Origin: Hevea brasiliensis
Lineage: Eukaryota; Streptophyta; Magnoliopsida; Malpighiales; Euphorbiaceae
Length of the DNA: 64,000 nt
Reading direction: 5' to 3'
Assembly (NCBI RefSeq): GCF_030052815.1
Contig: NC_079500.1
Location: forward strand, 3,742,298 to 3,806,297
The position numbers were made by a program, and so were the translations under genes. Every line of letters begins with the position of its first letter. Positions within the stretch are counted from its first letter, which is position 1. Positions 12,409-24,599 of this stretch are shown here, one piece after another. A model generated the notes under the pieces. It did no database searches and was not told the origin of the DNA. It was given only the letters and a program-made list of their open reading frames with translations.

Positions 12409-12647
12409 CACATATTTCCAAATTCATAATTCGAGCCATAAAAGATGGTATAAATCGTATTTCATCACAAAGTACAAATCTTTCCAATGCAAAACCTATA
12501 TCAAATTCACCAGAATCAACACACATTTCAACAAATTGGACTTCTTGAACATCATAATCCTTGTGGCAATGAAAAGGAACATAACAGAAATGCAGACAGA
12601 ATTCCTTCGCATTTATCTGCATCACTTCTCCTTCAATATAGCATGAA

Positions 12648-14395
12648 TCAGACACCAAGAAAGCCCTTCTCTTTCAGGCATTCAATGGTGTCCAAAACAC
12701 TCACCTCCAAGGGAATGAAGTTGATGCCTAAACTCTTAGCTTTCTCCTTTGAAATCTCATATTTCAATGCGAAAGGCTTGCCATCTTCACATCTATTAAG
12801 CAAAAAAATCATGAACAGCAGTTTCTAGAATTGTGAAATCCTGTATCACTCAGCAGAGAAACTTACTTCTCAGGAAGATGCAGAGTAGGGTATTGCTCAT
12901 GGACGATCTTCAACAACTCTGAGAAATGTACAACTCTTTCGACTAAGCAATATCTGCCATTAGCAGAAGGTTGTTCAAAAGCTTGAATATGTGCAGATGC
13001 AACATCTCTAACATCAACAAATCTGTAAATTTCATTAGGAAATGTTTCTCCTGCATGCAGGAAACCCACAATTCATATAGAACGGACTTGTTAGAGATTA
13101 TTATATTTAATGATAAAAGATTGAGGAAGAGTCTACCATTTATGTAGTTCAGAATAACCTCCACAGTGACATTTAGAGTTGGCTGTAAGAAAGGACCTAT
13201 CACAAACCCTGGATGTATTGTGACCATGTCAATTCCAATTTCTTTTGCAAATTTCCAAGCAGCCTTTTCGGCTATGGTTTTTGCATGCAGATACCAATGC
13301 TGGAAAACCAAATAATGGATTAAAACCCATAAAAAGTATTATAGTAACGGTTTAAATGAAGTTCTGATAATGACCAATGTGAATATATAGTTTGCAGAAG
13401 CAGTGATAAGAGCATTGAAAAACCAGGCAATATATGCTTACCTTTATTGACTCACAATGGGCAGGATCTGAAAACCAAGTCTCATCAATTACCACATTAG
13501 GAGTCAGAGGCTTTCCATTGAACATAACTGATGCCATTGAAGATGTTATGATCACTCTCTTGAGAGAAGGGACTTTTGCACATGACCTGAGAACGTTTAG
13601 TGTTCCCTTCACTGCAGGATCAATCAGTTCTGCCTGAAAATATACACCAAATCAGGAATAGCTCCTTATTTTTTTGTAGAATTACAAGTTTAGTTTCAAT
13701 TATCCTTGAGATTACCTTGGGATCAGTTGTATAAAATAGGGGGCAAGCTGGATGAAATACACCTTCACATTTATCAATAGCAGAATCAAACGACCCTTCT
13801 TCCAGTAAATTTGCTTTGAACAAGCAAAGTCTCTCTTTAGCTCCATCGAGTGCTCGCAGGTGTTCGGTTTTCTTTGGATCGCCTGTGTCATATGTATAAT
13901 CAGAATTAAAAGGACGCTATGGAAAAGAAAATGGATTTAGTTTAGGAATAAAATTGTGAAAATTTTGAAGTGGTAGCTTAGCATAAGTTCATAATGAAAC
14001 CGAGAATCTCCCAATAGCTAGCTATTAATGGGCAACTTGGCAATCAAACTTTGTATTCAACTGTGTCAAGAAAAGTACAGTCAGTACCTGAGAGCACAAA
14101 CCAGTGGTGAAAACTTTATTTTAACTCACTGAGAAGGGATGAGAAGAATAAAGCAATCAAACCCAGAACCTAAACTTTGAAGAATTTAAGCAGAAACTAG
14201 AAAATATCGTTCTTACTTGATCACACTGAGATCAAAAGAAATAAAACAGCATAAACAGGAATGAAATAGCTACTAACTTAGGTCAAGAACAGTGGCTTTC
14301 ACTGTATATCCATGTTGGAGTAAGAACTTGACCGGCCATGATGCTATGTAACCTGAACCTTCTGTTACACATACTACTTTTCCCTCTCTACTCAT
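12648..14395 (-). CDS. CCR-like reductase (gene 2), open frame with damaged cofactor site
   Basis: Six exons (14395-14278, 13882-13716, 13633-13442, 13299-13137, 13050-12867, 12792-12648) give an uninterrupted 322-codon frame with GT-AG introns. The catalytic residues are kept: TSS at 125-127 and Y162/K166. Key cofactor residues are not. The Rossmann start reads VTEGSG with Glu at residue 12 in place of the conserved Gly, and Arg37 of the R-x5-K NADPH motif is Leu. The FHTASP motif has become FHPACP. It may therefore be inactive or have another role. A second exon 1 with Gly restored at position 12 lies 0.5 kb upstream. Same family and orientation as gene 1. Confidence 0.8.
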
Positions 14396-15080
14396 TCTCT
14401 TCTTCTGTCTCCTAAAGTAACGCACAACACCATTTTCTTATAGGCAGGAACATGAACAGCTAGAAGAGCTGCCATTGACCCAATGATCGAGTGTCTGCCT
14501 AATAATACAGGAAATTAATAAAAAAAATTCAACTCTGACATATAAATCCCTTAAGAAATTTCTGAAGTAATAAAAAAAAATCATAGAAGAGCTAAGGACA
14601 GTAATAATTTGGCTTTCAGGCAAGCAATGAGGTAATTGTAGTCATTTTCATTATTACAGAATTATAATGAAGTTGCTAATAAAGCAATCAAACCCAGAAC
14701 CTAAACTTTGAAGAATTTACGCAGAAACCAGAAAATATCATTCTTACTTGATCACACTGAGATCAAAAGAAATAAAACAGCATAAACAAGAATGAAATAG
14801 ATACTAACTTAGGTCAAGAACAGTGGCTTTCACTGTATATCCATGTTGGAGTAAGAACTTGACCAGCCATGATGCTATGTAACCTGAACCTCCTGTTACA
14901 CATACTACTTTTCCCTCTCCACTCATTCTCTTCTTCTGTCTCCTAAAGTAACGTACAACACCATTTTCTTATAGGCAGGAACATGAACAGCTGGAAGAGC
15001 TGCCATTGACCCAATGATCAAGTATCTGCCTAATAATACAGGAAATTAGTAAAAAAAAATTCAAACTCTGACATATAAAT
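14147..15080. repeat. Tandem duplication of the gene 2 5' end (two ~400-bp copies)
   Basis: 14147-14547 and 14678-15080 are direct repeats, about 95% alike by eye, with a unique 130-bp spacer. Each unit holds the start of intron 1, all of exon 1 and about 150 bp of upstream DNA, so the gene has two candidate first exons and possibly two promoters. Confidence 0.9.
14809..14926 (-). other. Duplicate exon 1 of gene 2 (alternative first exon candidate)
   Basis: An intact 118-bp exon with ATG at 14924-14926 and the same GTTAGT donor as the proximal exon 1. It encodes a normal Rossmann start, with Gly at position 12 (VTGGSG), whereas the proximal copy has Glu. It still has Leu instead of Arg at position 37. 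If spliced over the proximal exon to exon 2 at 13882 it would keep the frame. Expression is unknown. Confidence 0.65.
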
Positions 15081-15244
15081 ATAGTCATATAGATGATGGT
15101 GATTCTGTTTGTCATATAGTCATATAGATTATATAATATGTAATAGATTTTCTTTAATTATTCATTTCCTGTTTGGTAACATGGAAATATAGACAAAAGT
15201 ACAGATTAACAAATGTACACTCTTCAAGAATTTGATATAATTAA

Positions 15245-15426
15245 AGATGCTCTAAGCTCTTGGACTGAATCATCCCAAAAAGCTTTAATATGTCCAAATA
15301 CAGCATCTTTAACATCAACAAATCGGAAAACTCTCATTTGGGATAATTTTTCTCCATAGCATAAACCTACAATTTCTCATAGAATGGACTAGTTAAAAAG
15401 CTAGAAATGGTAGAATAGAGATCATT
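15245..15426 (-). pseudogene. CCR-like exon 5 fragment (relic, part 1)
   Basis: The minus strand still resembles exon 5 of gene 2, including a VFRFVDVKDA...HIKAF stretch matching [17 protein letters not shown], followed by intron 4-like sequence. The end of the exon is replaced by unrelated residues. The relic stops at the solo LTR and continues after it at 17867. Confidence 0.75.
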
Positions 15427-17866
15427 TGTAACGCCCCATTTTTTGAAGAAATATTACATATGGTTATTATTTGAATAGAAATAAAAAATTATAAAGTTTT
15501 GAGAAGAAAAAAATTTAATTTAAACTTGGACTTGAAAGAAAAGTTATAGAAGTTTTGGGATGAAAAATAGGATTTTTGGAAAGTTGGGGGACCAAAATGA
15601 AATTTGAATAAAAAAAGTGGACAGCAGCTGCACATCCACGTGAGCTGGTTTCTCCAGCAGTTTCTATAAATAAATAAATATATAAAAGAAAAGAAGAGGA
15701 CAGTAGAATCGGGAAAGAGGAGAGGAGGAAAAAGAAAGAAAAAGAAAGAAAGAAAGGAAGAAGGAGAAGAAGAGAAGGGAAGAGAGAGTTGGTACTGGAT
15801 TTTTTTCTGAGTTTCTCTAGCAAGAAAGAACACTAACAAGGGGAAAAGAAGGATTTTGATCTGAGGTACAAGGAATTTGAGAGAGAGAAATGGAGAAGAA
15901 GTTGAACAGTAGCAAAAACAGGGGTTCAGCAGGGGTAGCATGTTTCTCTTCCATCTAGGTGAGTTTGGCTTTTCTTTCACTGTTATTTTTGGATATGTTT
16001 GAGGTTTGTATGTGCAGAAATTATGGTTAGAATTTGGTGATTTTTCAACGGTTGGATTTGGAGAAATATATTGTTGAACACAGGCTGTCTGCAATTAGAA
16101 TTGTAAATTTTGGCTATTGAAATTTGAGGAAAATAAATAGTTAGGAAACTTAAAAAATTATGTAATTTGGTACAAATGATATTTGGGAAGTTGAGGCTAT
16201 TGTGTTAAAATTTGGTGAATTTTAGACTTGTGGTTTATGAGATATAAATTATTTTGTATAAGTTATCTGATTAAGAATTATTTATGAAAAAATCAGAATT
16301 TGAAGGGTTGGATAAATATATTGATATCTCATGATATAGGCACAATTTTAGGCTTAAATTTTTAATGATGCTGTATAGGGATGTCTTGAATATATAGTTA
16401 AAATTTGATATTATCTGACGGTTGGATCATTATATATAAATTTGAATGCACAAGCTGCCAGATTGGGTATTGATGGTTAAGTTAAGTTGAATAAGTGATT
16501 TTGATGAAACTAAGATTATTTTGAGATAGGATATGAAGTTGTTGAATTATTATATGATTGTGGAATATTTTTTTGAGAAATATATATGTGGATTTTAGTT
16601 GGATTTTTGGTGTAAGTATATTTTAATGATTAAGGAAATTATGGAATTGAGTATTATTTTTGATATTATAATTTTTATAGAGCTATAAGTTGGTTAATTG
16701 AAAATATTGATATGATTAATGGCTTGTGGATTTGAGATTTATGACGGAGAGTTTAGTCCAATTTAAATGGAAATGCTGTTAAATTTTATCAGATTTTTAA
16801 TTAGAAAAGTAGAAGTTTATGGTTGATTTTGATTGATTATTGTTATGGTTTTAGGAGGAGCTTTTGATTATGGTTTTAAGTGGATGGAAAGTGATATTTG
16901 CTAGTTAGTATCATGAGGTCAGGTGAGTGGTATTTACGATATTTTTGTTGATTATTTGATTCATTTTTATTGTTCAATCTAATTTCATTCTATTGTTGCT
17001 CATTCCCATTCCAATATTTCATGCATACTAGCAAGTCTAGAAAGAGAGTTGGAGATTGTGAAATTGAGATAAATAGTAAATGATGATGAGACTAATAGCT
17101 TGTACAGAGAAATAGATGATAGTAGCAAAGTTCAGCAGATGTGATTTAATATTTTAGAATTATGAGAAGAATTATAAGATTGTGAGCATTTATGGTGGAA
17201 TTGCTTGGCTACTTTGGGTAGCAATGATTTGTTTGGCAGAAGTTGGTTATTGGAGTTTATGAATTTGATGGTTTGTGATATTGACAATCATGATATGCGC
17301 TTGTATCACTATGAGATATAAAATTATATTTAACATATTTGCTCCTGTTAGAGGGGTGCTAGCAGTTCAGTTTAGTGCAATAGGAAAGGGCTACCCATAG
17401 AGAGGGTGGAGCTGCCACTGCGAGATTTGACACAGCATTGCTATGATTTTTACATATATTTCTATACTCTGGCATATCTTTGGATGTCAAGTAACAATTA
17501 TTGATAATTTTTATATCTGTGAGGAACACTTGGAGAATAGGAAGAATATAATTTGAGTTATTTGGAGATTCTAGAATTGCATAGCATGTTGATTTGATTA
17601 TTCAATTTATTCAGCTTCTTTTAACTTTTTTTTATCTATCCATTTAGCTTATTTCTTCTATATTTCTTTTTGTTGCATGATGTATATTGTAAATGCCAAC
17701 TCACTGGGTAGTTTATACTCACCCCACCCAACTCATCAGTTTTGCAGGAAATTTAGGGTGAATATTGGGTATCAGTTTTATGGATCTTAGAGCTTCGATT
17801 GGCTAGAATCCACAGTCTTAGAGAGCATCGGAAGAATGATTATTCAGTAGAGATAAAGGTGTGACA
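15427..17866 (+). mobile_element. Solo LTR (Ty3-like) with TCATT target duplication
   Basis: A 2440-bp segment starts TGTAACGCCCC, ends GGTGTGACA and is flanked on both sides by TCATT (15422-15426 and 17867-17871). Its ends resemble those of element A's LTR, so it is probably a related Ty3 element. Orientation is inferred from that likeness. There is a TATA-like TCTATAAATAAAT at about 15661-15673. No internal region remains, as expected after LTR-LTR recombination. Open frames inside it on the minus strand are low-complexity artefacts. Confidence 0.88.
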
Positions 17867-17945
17867 TCATTATTTTTAATGACAAATGATTGCGAAGGGT
17901 TACCATTTATGCAGTATAGAATCACCTTCAAAGCAACATTATCAG
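17867..17945 (-). pseudogene. CCR-like exon 4 fragment (relic, part 2)
   Basis: Read on the minus strand, the sequence before 17907 matches the end of exon 4 (LNVALKVILYCING against [14 protein letters not shown] in gene 2), including the GT donor after AATG. It joins in order with the exon 5 relic on the other side of the solo LTR, showing a single degenerate gene copy. The rest of exon 4 is missing. Confidence 0.72.
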
Positions 17946-18742
17946 GTCAAGAACTCATCAAATGTAATTTTGGTCATTTTAGTAATTTTCAAGGTAGGAA
18001 AAAAAAAAGAATCCGACTAATTAAAGTTGACTGGTTAGATCTAATTTCTAGTTTAACTAATTAATTTGTCTAGTTCTTTTTTTTTTTTTCCTTTTCGTTA
18101 AGCTTCGATTGAGATTCAAACTCAACCAGTTCCTTTTATTCATTTGACTTAGCTGGGATTTAAACTCCAAATCTCATAATTCTCGGACATAACTTTATTA
18201 CCCCCAAAAAATGGGATTGACCCATAAAATGTAACATACTAACTTTTAATTAATTAGTCAATTTAATGGAAAGAAAAATTTCATGGTGTGTACTTCTTTC
18301 CATGAAACCAAAGGATGTACTTGATCCACTTTCTTGTCCAAGATATCATTACAGGTCTGTTAACCGTGAAATTTGATTCAAAAGCAGAGGCTTTTGCTTT
18401 GCCTCGATTCTTTTTTCGACCTATTATTGCTAAAACGTGAGCTCATTGAAAGTGAGTCCTAACCATAGACTCCTTAGAGGAGAGAGAGTCCAGAACTGAA
18501 TGTAAATGAAAATAATTGTGCTTAATTTTATTAATTCAAGTTACCACTTTTATAAAAAAAGATTTACACAAAATTTATTGGAATCTTACTAATAATAAAA
18601 ATCCCAAATCAGCATAAGTTATACTAGAAAGGAAATATTAATTAACACATAACTAAGGAGGGAAAAATAATAATTAAAATATATTTATTGAGGTTTACTT
18701 CCCAATTCCTTATTTATTTGTCTCCTTTAGTTCTCTAAGTAT
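17946..18742. other. 3' flank of reductase gene 3, no gene
   Basis: AT-rich DNA. The part around 18020-18120 (with CTAACTAATTAATTTGT) is similar to 37490-37580, which lies the same side of gene 4. This shows that the tandem duplication unit included several hundred bases of 3' flank. No coding or RNA gene is seen. Confidence 0.5.
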
Positions 18743-18887
18743 TCAGACATTAAGAAAGCCTTTCTCCTTCAAGCTTTCAATGGTGTCTACAACCCTCACA
18801 TCCAAAGGAATGAAGTCAATACCCAAAGCTTTTGCTTTCTCCTTTGATACCTCATATTTTGGTACAAAAGGCTTGTCATCTTGACAT
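18743..18887 (-). pseudogene. Gene 3 exon 6 (CCR-like), separated from the rest by element B
   Basis: A 145-bp terminal exon with AG acceptor, open to a TGA stop: [19 protein letters not shown]..., ending EKGFLNV. It is the same length and phase as exon 6 of genes 1, 2 and 4. Its exon 5 lies at 35692, on the far side of the 16.7-kb element B in intron 5. Other exons of this gene carry disabling mutations. Confidence 0.92.
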
Positions 18888-18979
18888 CTGCAAAAAAGGA
18901 AGAGTAACCCACAAATGTTTCTCAGAATTCTTGAGATCAATCAGATAAACTGCAATTACAGAATAACAAAGCTTGGAAA

Positions 18980-18984
18980 CAATG
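18980..18984. repeat. Target site duplication of element B, left (CAATG)
   Basis: CAATG directly abuts the left LTR. The same five bases follow the right LTR at 35645-35649, proving a single insertion event. Confidence 0.95.
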
Positions 18985-20592
18985 TGATGTGGCCCAACCG
19001 CAAGTGCACGGGTCGTACAAGTAATATAGAAAAGATATCGTTCCCACGAGGAGTTGTGTTAATGATTGAATTTTTGATATAAAAAGTTGACTAAATTGAA
19101 CTATTTTTGAAATTAAAGCAATAAATTGATGGCTATTGGAGTATGAAATCTATATATGCAAAATTAATAATCTATTCAATTATGTAGAGATTTAACTAAA
19201 ATTGCATCAAATTAAAATAAGCAAGTTGAAATATGGAAAAATTTAGAATGGCAAGTAATAAAATTCAATTGGAAATTAACAATGATAAAAAGGCAATTCC
19301 GGAGTTCCGGAGTTCATATTCAAGCTATTTTGGGATTTTAAATTGGTTATCCAATCTTGTGGAACTTACGGGTTTTAAGGAGATTAATTCTTAAATCCTT
19401 TGAATACCCTTTCGAATGAGACAAAGAGTGCCTTAATTAATCTAATCCTACTTTCGTGGAGTTAGAGTTAATTAAGACCCATTAGGTTCTTTAATTAATC
19501 TGTGAATCCTCTTAATCCTTAGTCTATTTCTAGATCTAAGTTAATTAAGTCCAATTTCTTGATTATCTATCACAAGGTTTTCTCCTTTCGGTGCCTCAAC
19601 CATGGATTAAGAACATCACTTAATGGGATCCTACACTAAGCATGTCATTAAGCACACAAGAAATGAATAAAACTCATTAAGACCACAAAATATGGATTAC
19701 CCAATCAAAATCCACAAAATATCTCAAATATTACATCCCTTACTCCAGAATCAAAGTAAACTACTCACTATCCATAATATTTACAAGATATTCTGAGTTT
19801 ATATGGAAATAAAGCTTTAATCTAAACTAAGAAACAAAAAGCTCAACACTAGAAATGTAGGAAAAATGTAAGAAAAGAAAGAAATCTCCAAATCTGATTG
19901 GAAATGGTGTGGGAAGTGATTGTGACTCTTCAGCTGCTGCCTTCTCCTCTCTCCCTTCTTCCTTTTTTTTTTCCCTCTCCTAAAATGGGATAAGGGTCCT
20001 TTTTATAGCTTTTTCTGACATGGAGCCCTAAAATGGTGTGTTTGAGGTGAGATTTTATGAGGGAATCTTCTGCCAGCTCATTAATGAAGTCTTTGTGGGA
20101 CTGCATAAGTCATGCAGTCCCTTATGCAAGTTTCGGCTGGTTTCTGGTTCACTTATGCGAAACTGCATGACCAGGCGCATAGGTTATGCACAATTCCGTG
20201 AGATTGCATAAGGGGGGGCATGAATCTGCATAAGCTATGCACTCTCCTTATGCACAATTCGGCAGGTATTGGAACAGTGTTTCTTCTCCTTATGCAGATC
20301 TGCATAAGTTATGCGGCAAGTTATACGTAATTTGGCTAATGCATATTTCAACTTTGAAACTTGTTTTTGACATCTTTGGCTGTAGAGATCACTCCTCAAT
20401 GGCAAAATTTCTTTTTAGTCCTTCCAAAAACACCATTTTTCCTACAAAACAAAGTAAAAATTACATATTAATCCGAAATTGGCAATTATGAAAAACTAAC
20501 TAATTAACTAATGAAATTAGCTAAAAATGACTAATAATCAAATAAAATGGCTATGAAATTAAACCTAAATGACTATGCAAATATATGCATCA
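18985..20592 (-). repeat. Element B 3' LTR
   Basis: 1608 bp, plus-strand ends TGATGTGGCC and TATGCATCA. Matches the LTR at 34022-35644. A TATA-like TATAAAAAG lies on the minus strand near 19999-20007. TGCATAAG-type palindromic motifs cluster at 20100-20330. The block with AACGATATC and ACTTGCGGTTGG at the U5 end is also conserved in elements C and E. Confidence 0.95.
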
Positions 20593-22813
20593 AATACCCC
20601 CGAACTCAAGCTTTTGCTTGTCCTCAAGCAAACTTTAAAATGTGATGCAATTTTTAGGAGTGCCTTATCCAAAGAGCTATGAAAATCACCTGTTAAAGTG
20701 ACTTAACACACCTTTAGCCATACCAACAATCCATATACCCATCCTTCAAAATGCAAAGAACCTAGTGCTTATCCAAGCTTTCACCGCTTAGCCATCAAGT
20801 CAATTATCATTCAAAATTCCCAAACCAACCAATCAAAAGAGAGAGTCAAGCTCAAAAGAAATTCTAGGACAATCAATAGTCAAAGTGTCTCTATATGGAA
20901 TGATGGAATTGAATGAATGAATGAATAGTTTTCCAATCCCATAGGCAAATTCCCTACTCCCATCTCCACTAATGTAGCAAGTACTATCAAGAGATCAAAG
21001 GTCTTTTTAGGGATGTAATGGGGCCATGGGGTTCAAAATGAGGCTAAGAAGAAAGATGGATAAAAAGGATTCAAAGCATGAGAATATCTTCAATCTCGAC
21101 AACATAAGGTACACTTCTTATTTTATTATATTTTTTCTTTTTTTTTTTTTATATTTATATGGGGGAGAGAAATACATAATGAGGATTGTCAAGTGCTAGC
21201 ATATTTTACAAAACACATAAAAAAATTGGAGGGACACTTTGATACTTTAAACTTGTATCTTGCATTTTCTTTTGATAATTGTCCCTAAAATTGCCACCCC
21301 CAAACTCACTTCTTTTAATACTTTGGGTGGATTTCTTTCAATTTGAATGACAATAATGAAAAGTACATATACTAGCACTTTTACAAGATGACAAGCATTT
21401 CTTCTCCCTTTTATTGTATTTTTTTTCTTTTTCTTTTTTTTTATTTTATTTTTTATAAAGTGTACCTAATATTCAATTATCCTCATGAAAAGGGTTGGAG
21501 TGTTTGGTTCATTGGCTAGGTAGCAATAAGGATTTCAAGAAAAATTAGGGATAAAAAGGCTCAAAGGGGTTTGCAAGGGTTAATTTTAATTAGGAAAAGG
21601 GCCAAAGGTTTAAAAAGAGAAGGTTTAAATCAAAGAATGCCTAATCATCTCTCTCATCAAGTACAAGCTGGTATTTCGCCTTGAAAGGTTTAGAAAATTT
21701 GTTCTAGGATTGGTGAGACATCATTTGACTACCTTATATCCAATAACTCCCTCTAAACACTCCAATCTCTAAAGGACTAGTTGGGTGGCTTTTTGGCTAA
21801 GAAGATATAGGCAAGGGATAGACACTTCAAAACCTTGCACCTCTTAGGAAACTTTCAATCCACAAACCCAACTAAAGGTAAGTCAAATCACTCTCATAGG
21901 CAACTTTTCAATACTCAAGGGATTTGGCAAAAGATTTTAATGCATGATGCATGATTCCTAAAAATGAACAATGCATTAACTAAATGGAGGAAATCTATTT
22001 GTCTATTTGTGTGCAATGTGTACAATTTCTAAGTGATATATAATGTGTGTGTAAATGTGTTATGTATATGTATATATGGATGTATATGTAAAATATTTAC
22101 AATATATGTAAATGGAATGGGATGAGATGTTCCTATACTCAAAATGTGAAAAATGTAGCAAAAATTAAAATGTGCACCCCCAAACTCAAAATTTGACATT
22201 GTCCTCAATGTCTCAAGCAGTTCATTATCAAAACTCAAAGTAAAGAGTAGTTACCAGGAATTGTGAAATTTAAGAGGAAAAAGAAAGAGTTACCTGGTAT
22301 AGAGCAGATGAGAATTCAAGAGATAGTGGGGATGCATAAGAAGCTGCACAGGTTATGCAGAATAAAGTCTTTGTCGCCTGCAGTGCATAAGGAAGGTGCA
22401 TAAGCTGTGCGGTTCTGCATGAGTGGCCATAAGGACTGCACAGGCTATGCAGAACATTTTCATAAGGGGATTACAGCCTATGCAGTTCTGCATGAGTGGC
22501 CATAAGGACTGCACAGGCTATGCAAAACATTTGCATAAGGGAATTCACAGCCTGTGCAGTATATTCAAAAGCTGTTACATGATGATGAGCAAGGAAAAAT
22601 GTGCAAACACCAGTAGAAGCATGCAAATATATACAGTGTATGGACAAGTATGCACAAAAGGGCAGTAAAGGCAATGAAAATCAATGAAAAAAACTAATAT
22701 AATAGCCATCCAATAGAACTTCAAGAAAAACAGAATTCAAAACAAACTAAAAATTGTTTCAACATATCTACAAAGAAAAACTCCTACAAGCTTGAACAAA
22801 AGTAAAACAGAAA
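20593..22813. other. Element B 3' untranslated region
   Basis: Long non-coding stretch between the third ORF and the 3' LTR. A minus-strand purine tract (GGGGGTATT) next to the LTR at about 20593-20603 is the likely polypurine tract that primes plus-strand synthesis. Low-complexity T-rich tracts lie near 21130 and 21420. The counterpart in element C is 57421-59436. No gene. Confidence 0.7.
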
Positions 22814-24412
22814 CTAATCCAATTCTATTGTTTTGCCCTTGTCCAAAGATGCTGCTAAAGGACTGGTTGGAGCTGTTTGCTGTCGAGGTGATGGAGGTGG
22901 AGGTGATGGAGGTGGAGGTGGCATTCCCAGAAAAATGACGAGCTGTTTCATCATCTCTTTTAATTCTTTCTGCTTATCTCTGGTTTCCATGACAAAGTCA
23001 AATAGTTGATCATGACGATCCTTGAGGGTATCAAGACCAGTGTCAAGCTTCCTATCCACAAAGTATATATCATCACTAAGCCTTTCAAGATAGGTGAATA
23101 AGGCTTTAGTGTTGAAGGCAGGAGGGGCTGTGGATGAAGAGGGTCCAGCTGCAGAAGGTGTGGGCTGTGCAGAATCTGTTGGGATGTCCTGTGCAGGCTG
23201 AGTGGGTGGTGTAGGTTCAGTAGAATGCTGTTGGACTGATGGGACAGGTTGTGCTTCTGGTTGTGCAAGGGTTCGATTACTGCTGGTTGTGCAAAGGTCG
23301 TAAGGTGGCAAACTGAATCCAGTTTTGGATAGGTGTGTGGCATCAAAATATAGAGTGTCTGAAAGTGCTGGTAGTGGATGCTCATCCGGATTAAAACAAA
23401 AATGCTTGGCTATAACAGTTATGAGCCCACCCATGACTATGTCACCTATGGATTTGGTGGCAATATGTAACACATGCTCACAAAAGAAGTAACCAGGAGA
23501 AACTTTAACTTTATGAAAAGCACACCATAGCATGAACAATTCAGATTTCCCAACAGCACCAGAACTAGTCCCTCTGCCCAAGATAGTGCTAGCAATAAGC
23601 CTATGGATAAATCTAAGTGCAGGATCTAGTATTTGAGAGGTTTTGGATCTGCCAGCAGAAAAAGTCTGAGGTTGGTTTGTGATAATCCTCCAAAACTGAG
23701 CAGCATTCCAAACACCTTTGTTTGCTACCTCTACCCCTGTATATGGTACCCTAAATAGTCCATCAATTGTAAATCCAAAAATGCTATGAAATTGGTCCAA
23801 TGATAACTCTCTATTTTGCCCCAAACATCTAAATTTCATAGTTGGCTTGTAGTCTATCTCATGCAATTTCAGGGTAGCAGAAAATGAGGAAATAAATTCC
23901 AAAACTAGAGCTGGATAAACTATTTCTTGCTTATGCACAAATTCCATCCAACCCATACCATCAAGGTAGGCAACAACATTATCAAATAAACTAGCTGATT
24001 GGAGGGCCTCTGCAGAAATATACCTTGTGGGTTGCACCCTCCTTTCCTTAAGTCTCTTAAAGGCTGCCTTGTGAGTTGCATCAGGAAGGGGCCAAGGCAG
24101 TTTTGATACCTGTGATGCTGCTGACATTTGCTTTCTGCTGGAAGAGGGTGATTTGGCTTGTGTGGAGGCTGAAGTTTTGGGGTTTTTGGGAGGAGGCTCT
24201 GACAGTGGGGTGGTGGGAGGTTCTTTGCGTTTTGAGAGAGGAGGTGCAGAAGCCATGGGTCGTGTGGATTTCGACCTGATTTTTCTCTTGTAAGTTGCTG
24301 TGGGGGGTGGTGGAGGGGTTTCTTGTGGAGGGGAATCGGGGTTGGGAGGCCGCATTGCCAAGGGCGAGACTTGGAGAGGGGAGGTTGGAGGGGTTTGAGG
24401 AGGCGATTCCAT
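22814..24412 (-). CDS. Element B third ORF (Athila-type, env position)
   Basis: About 532 codons from the ATG at 24410-24412. The frame stays open a further 104 codons upstream, but that stretch is made of the 5' repeats and is an unlikely protein start. Residues 1-110 are Pro/Ser/Thr/Lys-rich. A globular middle follows (RYISAEALQSASLF... to CFNPDEHPLPALSD), resembling the plant retrotransposon domain that Pfam lists as ATHILA ORF-1 / putative plant transposon protein; naming it is from memory. The end has a short heptad-like Lys/Glu region and a Pro-rich tail. No convincing signal peptide or membrane anchor is seen, so it does not look like a fusion glycoprotein. The frame is intact. Confidence 0.75.
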   Translation of the reverse strand: MESPPQTPPTSPLQVSPLAMRPPNPDSPPQETPPPPPTATYKRKIRSKSTRPMASAPPLSKRKEPPTTPLSEPPPKNPKTSASTQAKSPSSSRKQMSAASQVSKLPWPLPDATHKAAFKRLKERRVQPTRYISAEALQSASLFDNVVAYLDGMGWMEFVHKQEIVYPALVLEFISSFSATLKLHEIDYKPTMKFRCLGQNRELSLDQFHSIFGFTIDGLFRVPYTGVEVANKGVWNAAQFWRIITNQPQTFSAGRSKTSQILDPALRFIHRLIASTILGRGTSSGAVGKSELFMLWCAFHKVKVSPGYFFCEHVLHIATKSIGDIVMGGLITVIAKHFCFNPDEHPLPALSDTLYFDATHLSKTGFSLPPYDLCTTSSNRTLAQPEAQPVPSVQQHSTEPTPPTQPAQDIPTDSAQPTPSAAGPSSSTAPPAFNTKALFTYLERLSDDIYFVDRKLDTGLDTLKDRHDQLFDFVMETRDKQKELKEMMKQLVIFLGMPPPPPSPPPPSPRQQTAPTSPLAASLDKGKTIELD

Positions 24413-24599
24413 TGGGTGTCGATGGTGAGAATGGAGGAGTTGAGGGAGAAAATAAAGGATGCAGAGGGAAGCTAGGGCAAAGGCGGCGGAAAGATGAGTG
24501 GAGAAGAAGGGGAGGGGTAATGCCGGAATAAATGGACGTGGAGGGACAGTCGTGAACAGAAAAGACGGGAAGTGGAGGTGGGAAAAATGGATGCCGAAG

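Noticed and set aside
15489..16094. A 201-codon Phe/Ser-rich frame on the minus strand
   Set aside because: It is the antisense of a purine-rich tract in the solo LTR and has no domain features.
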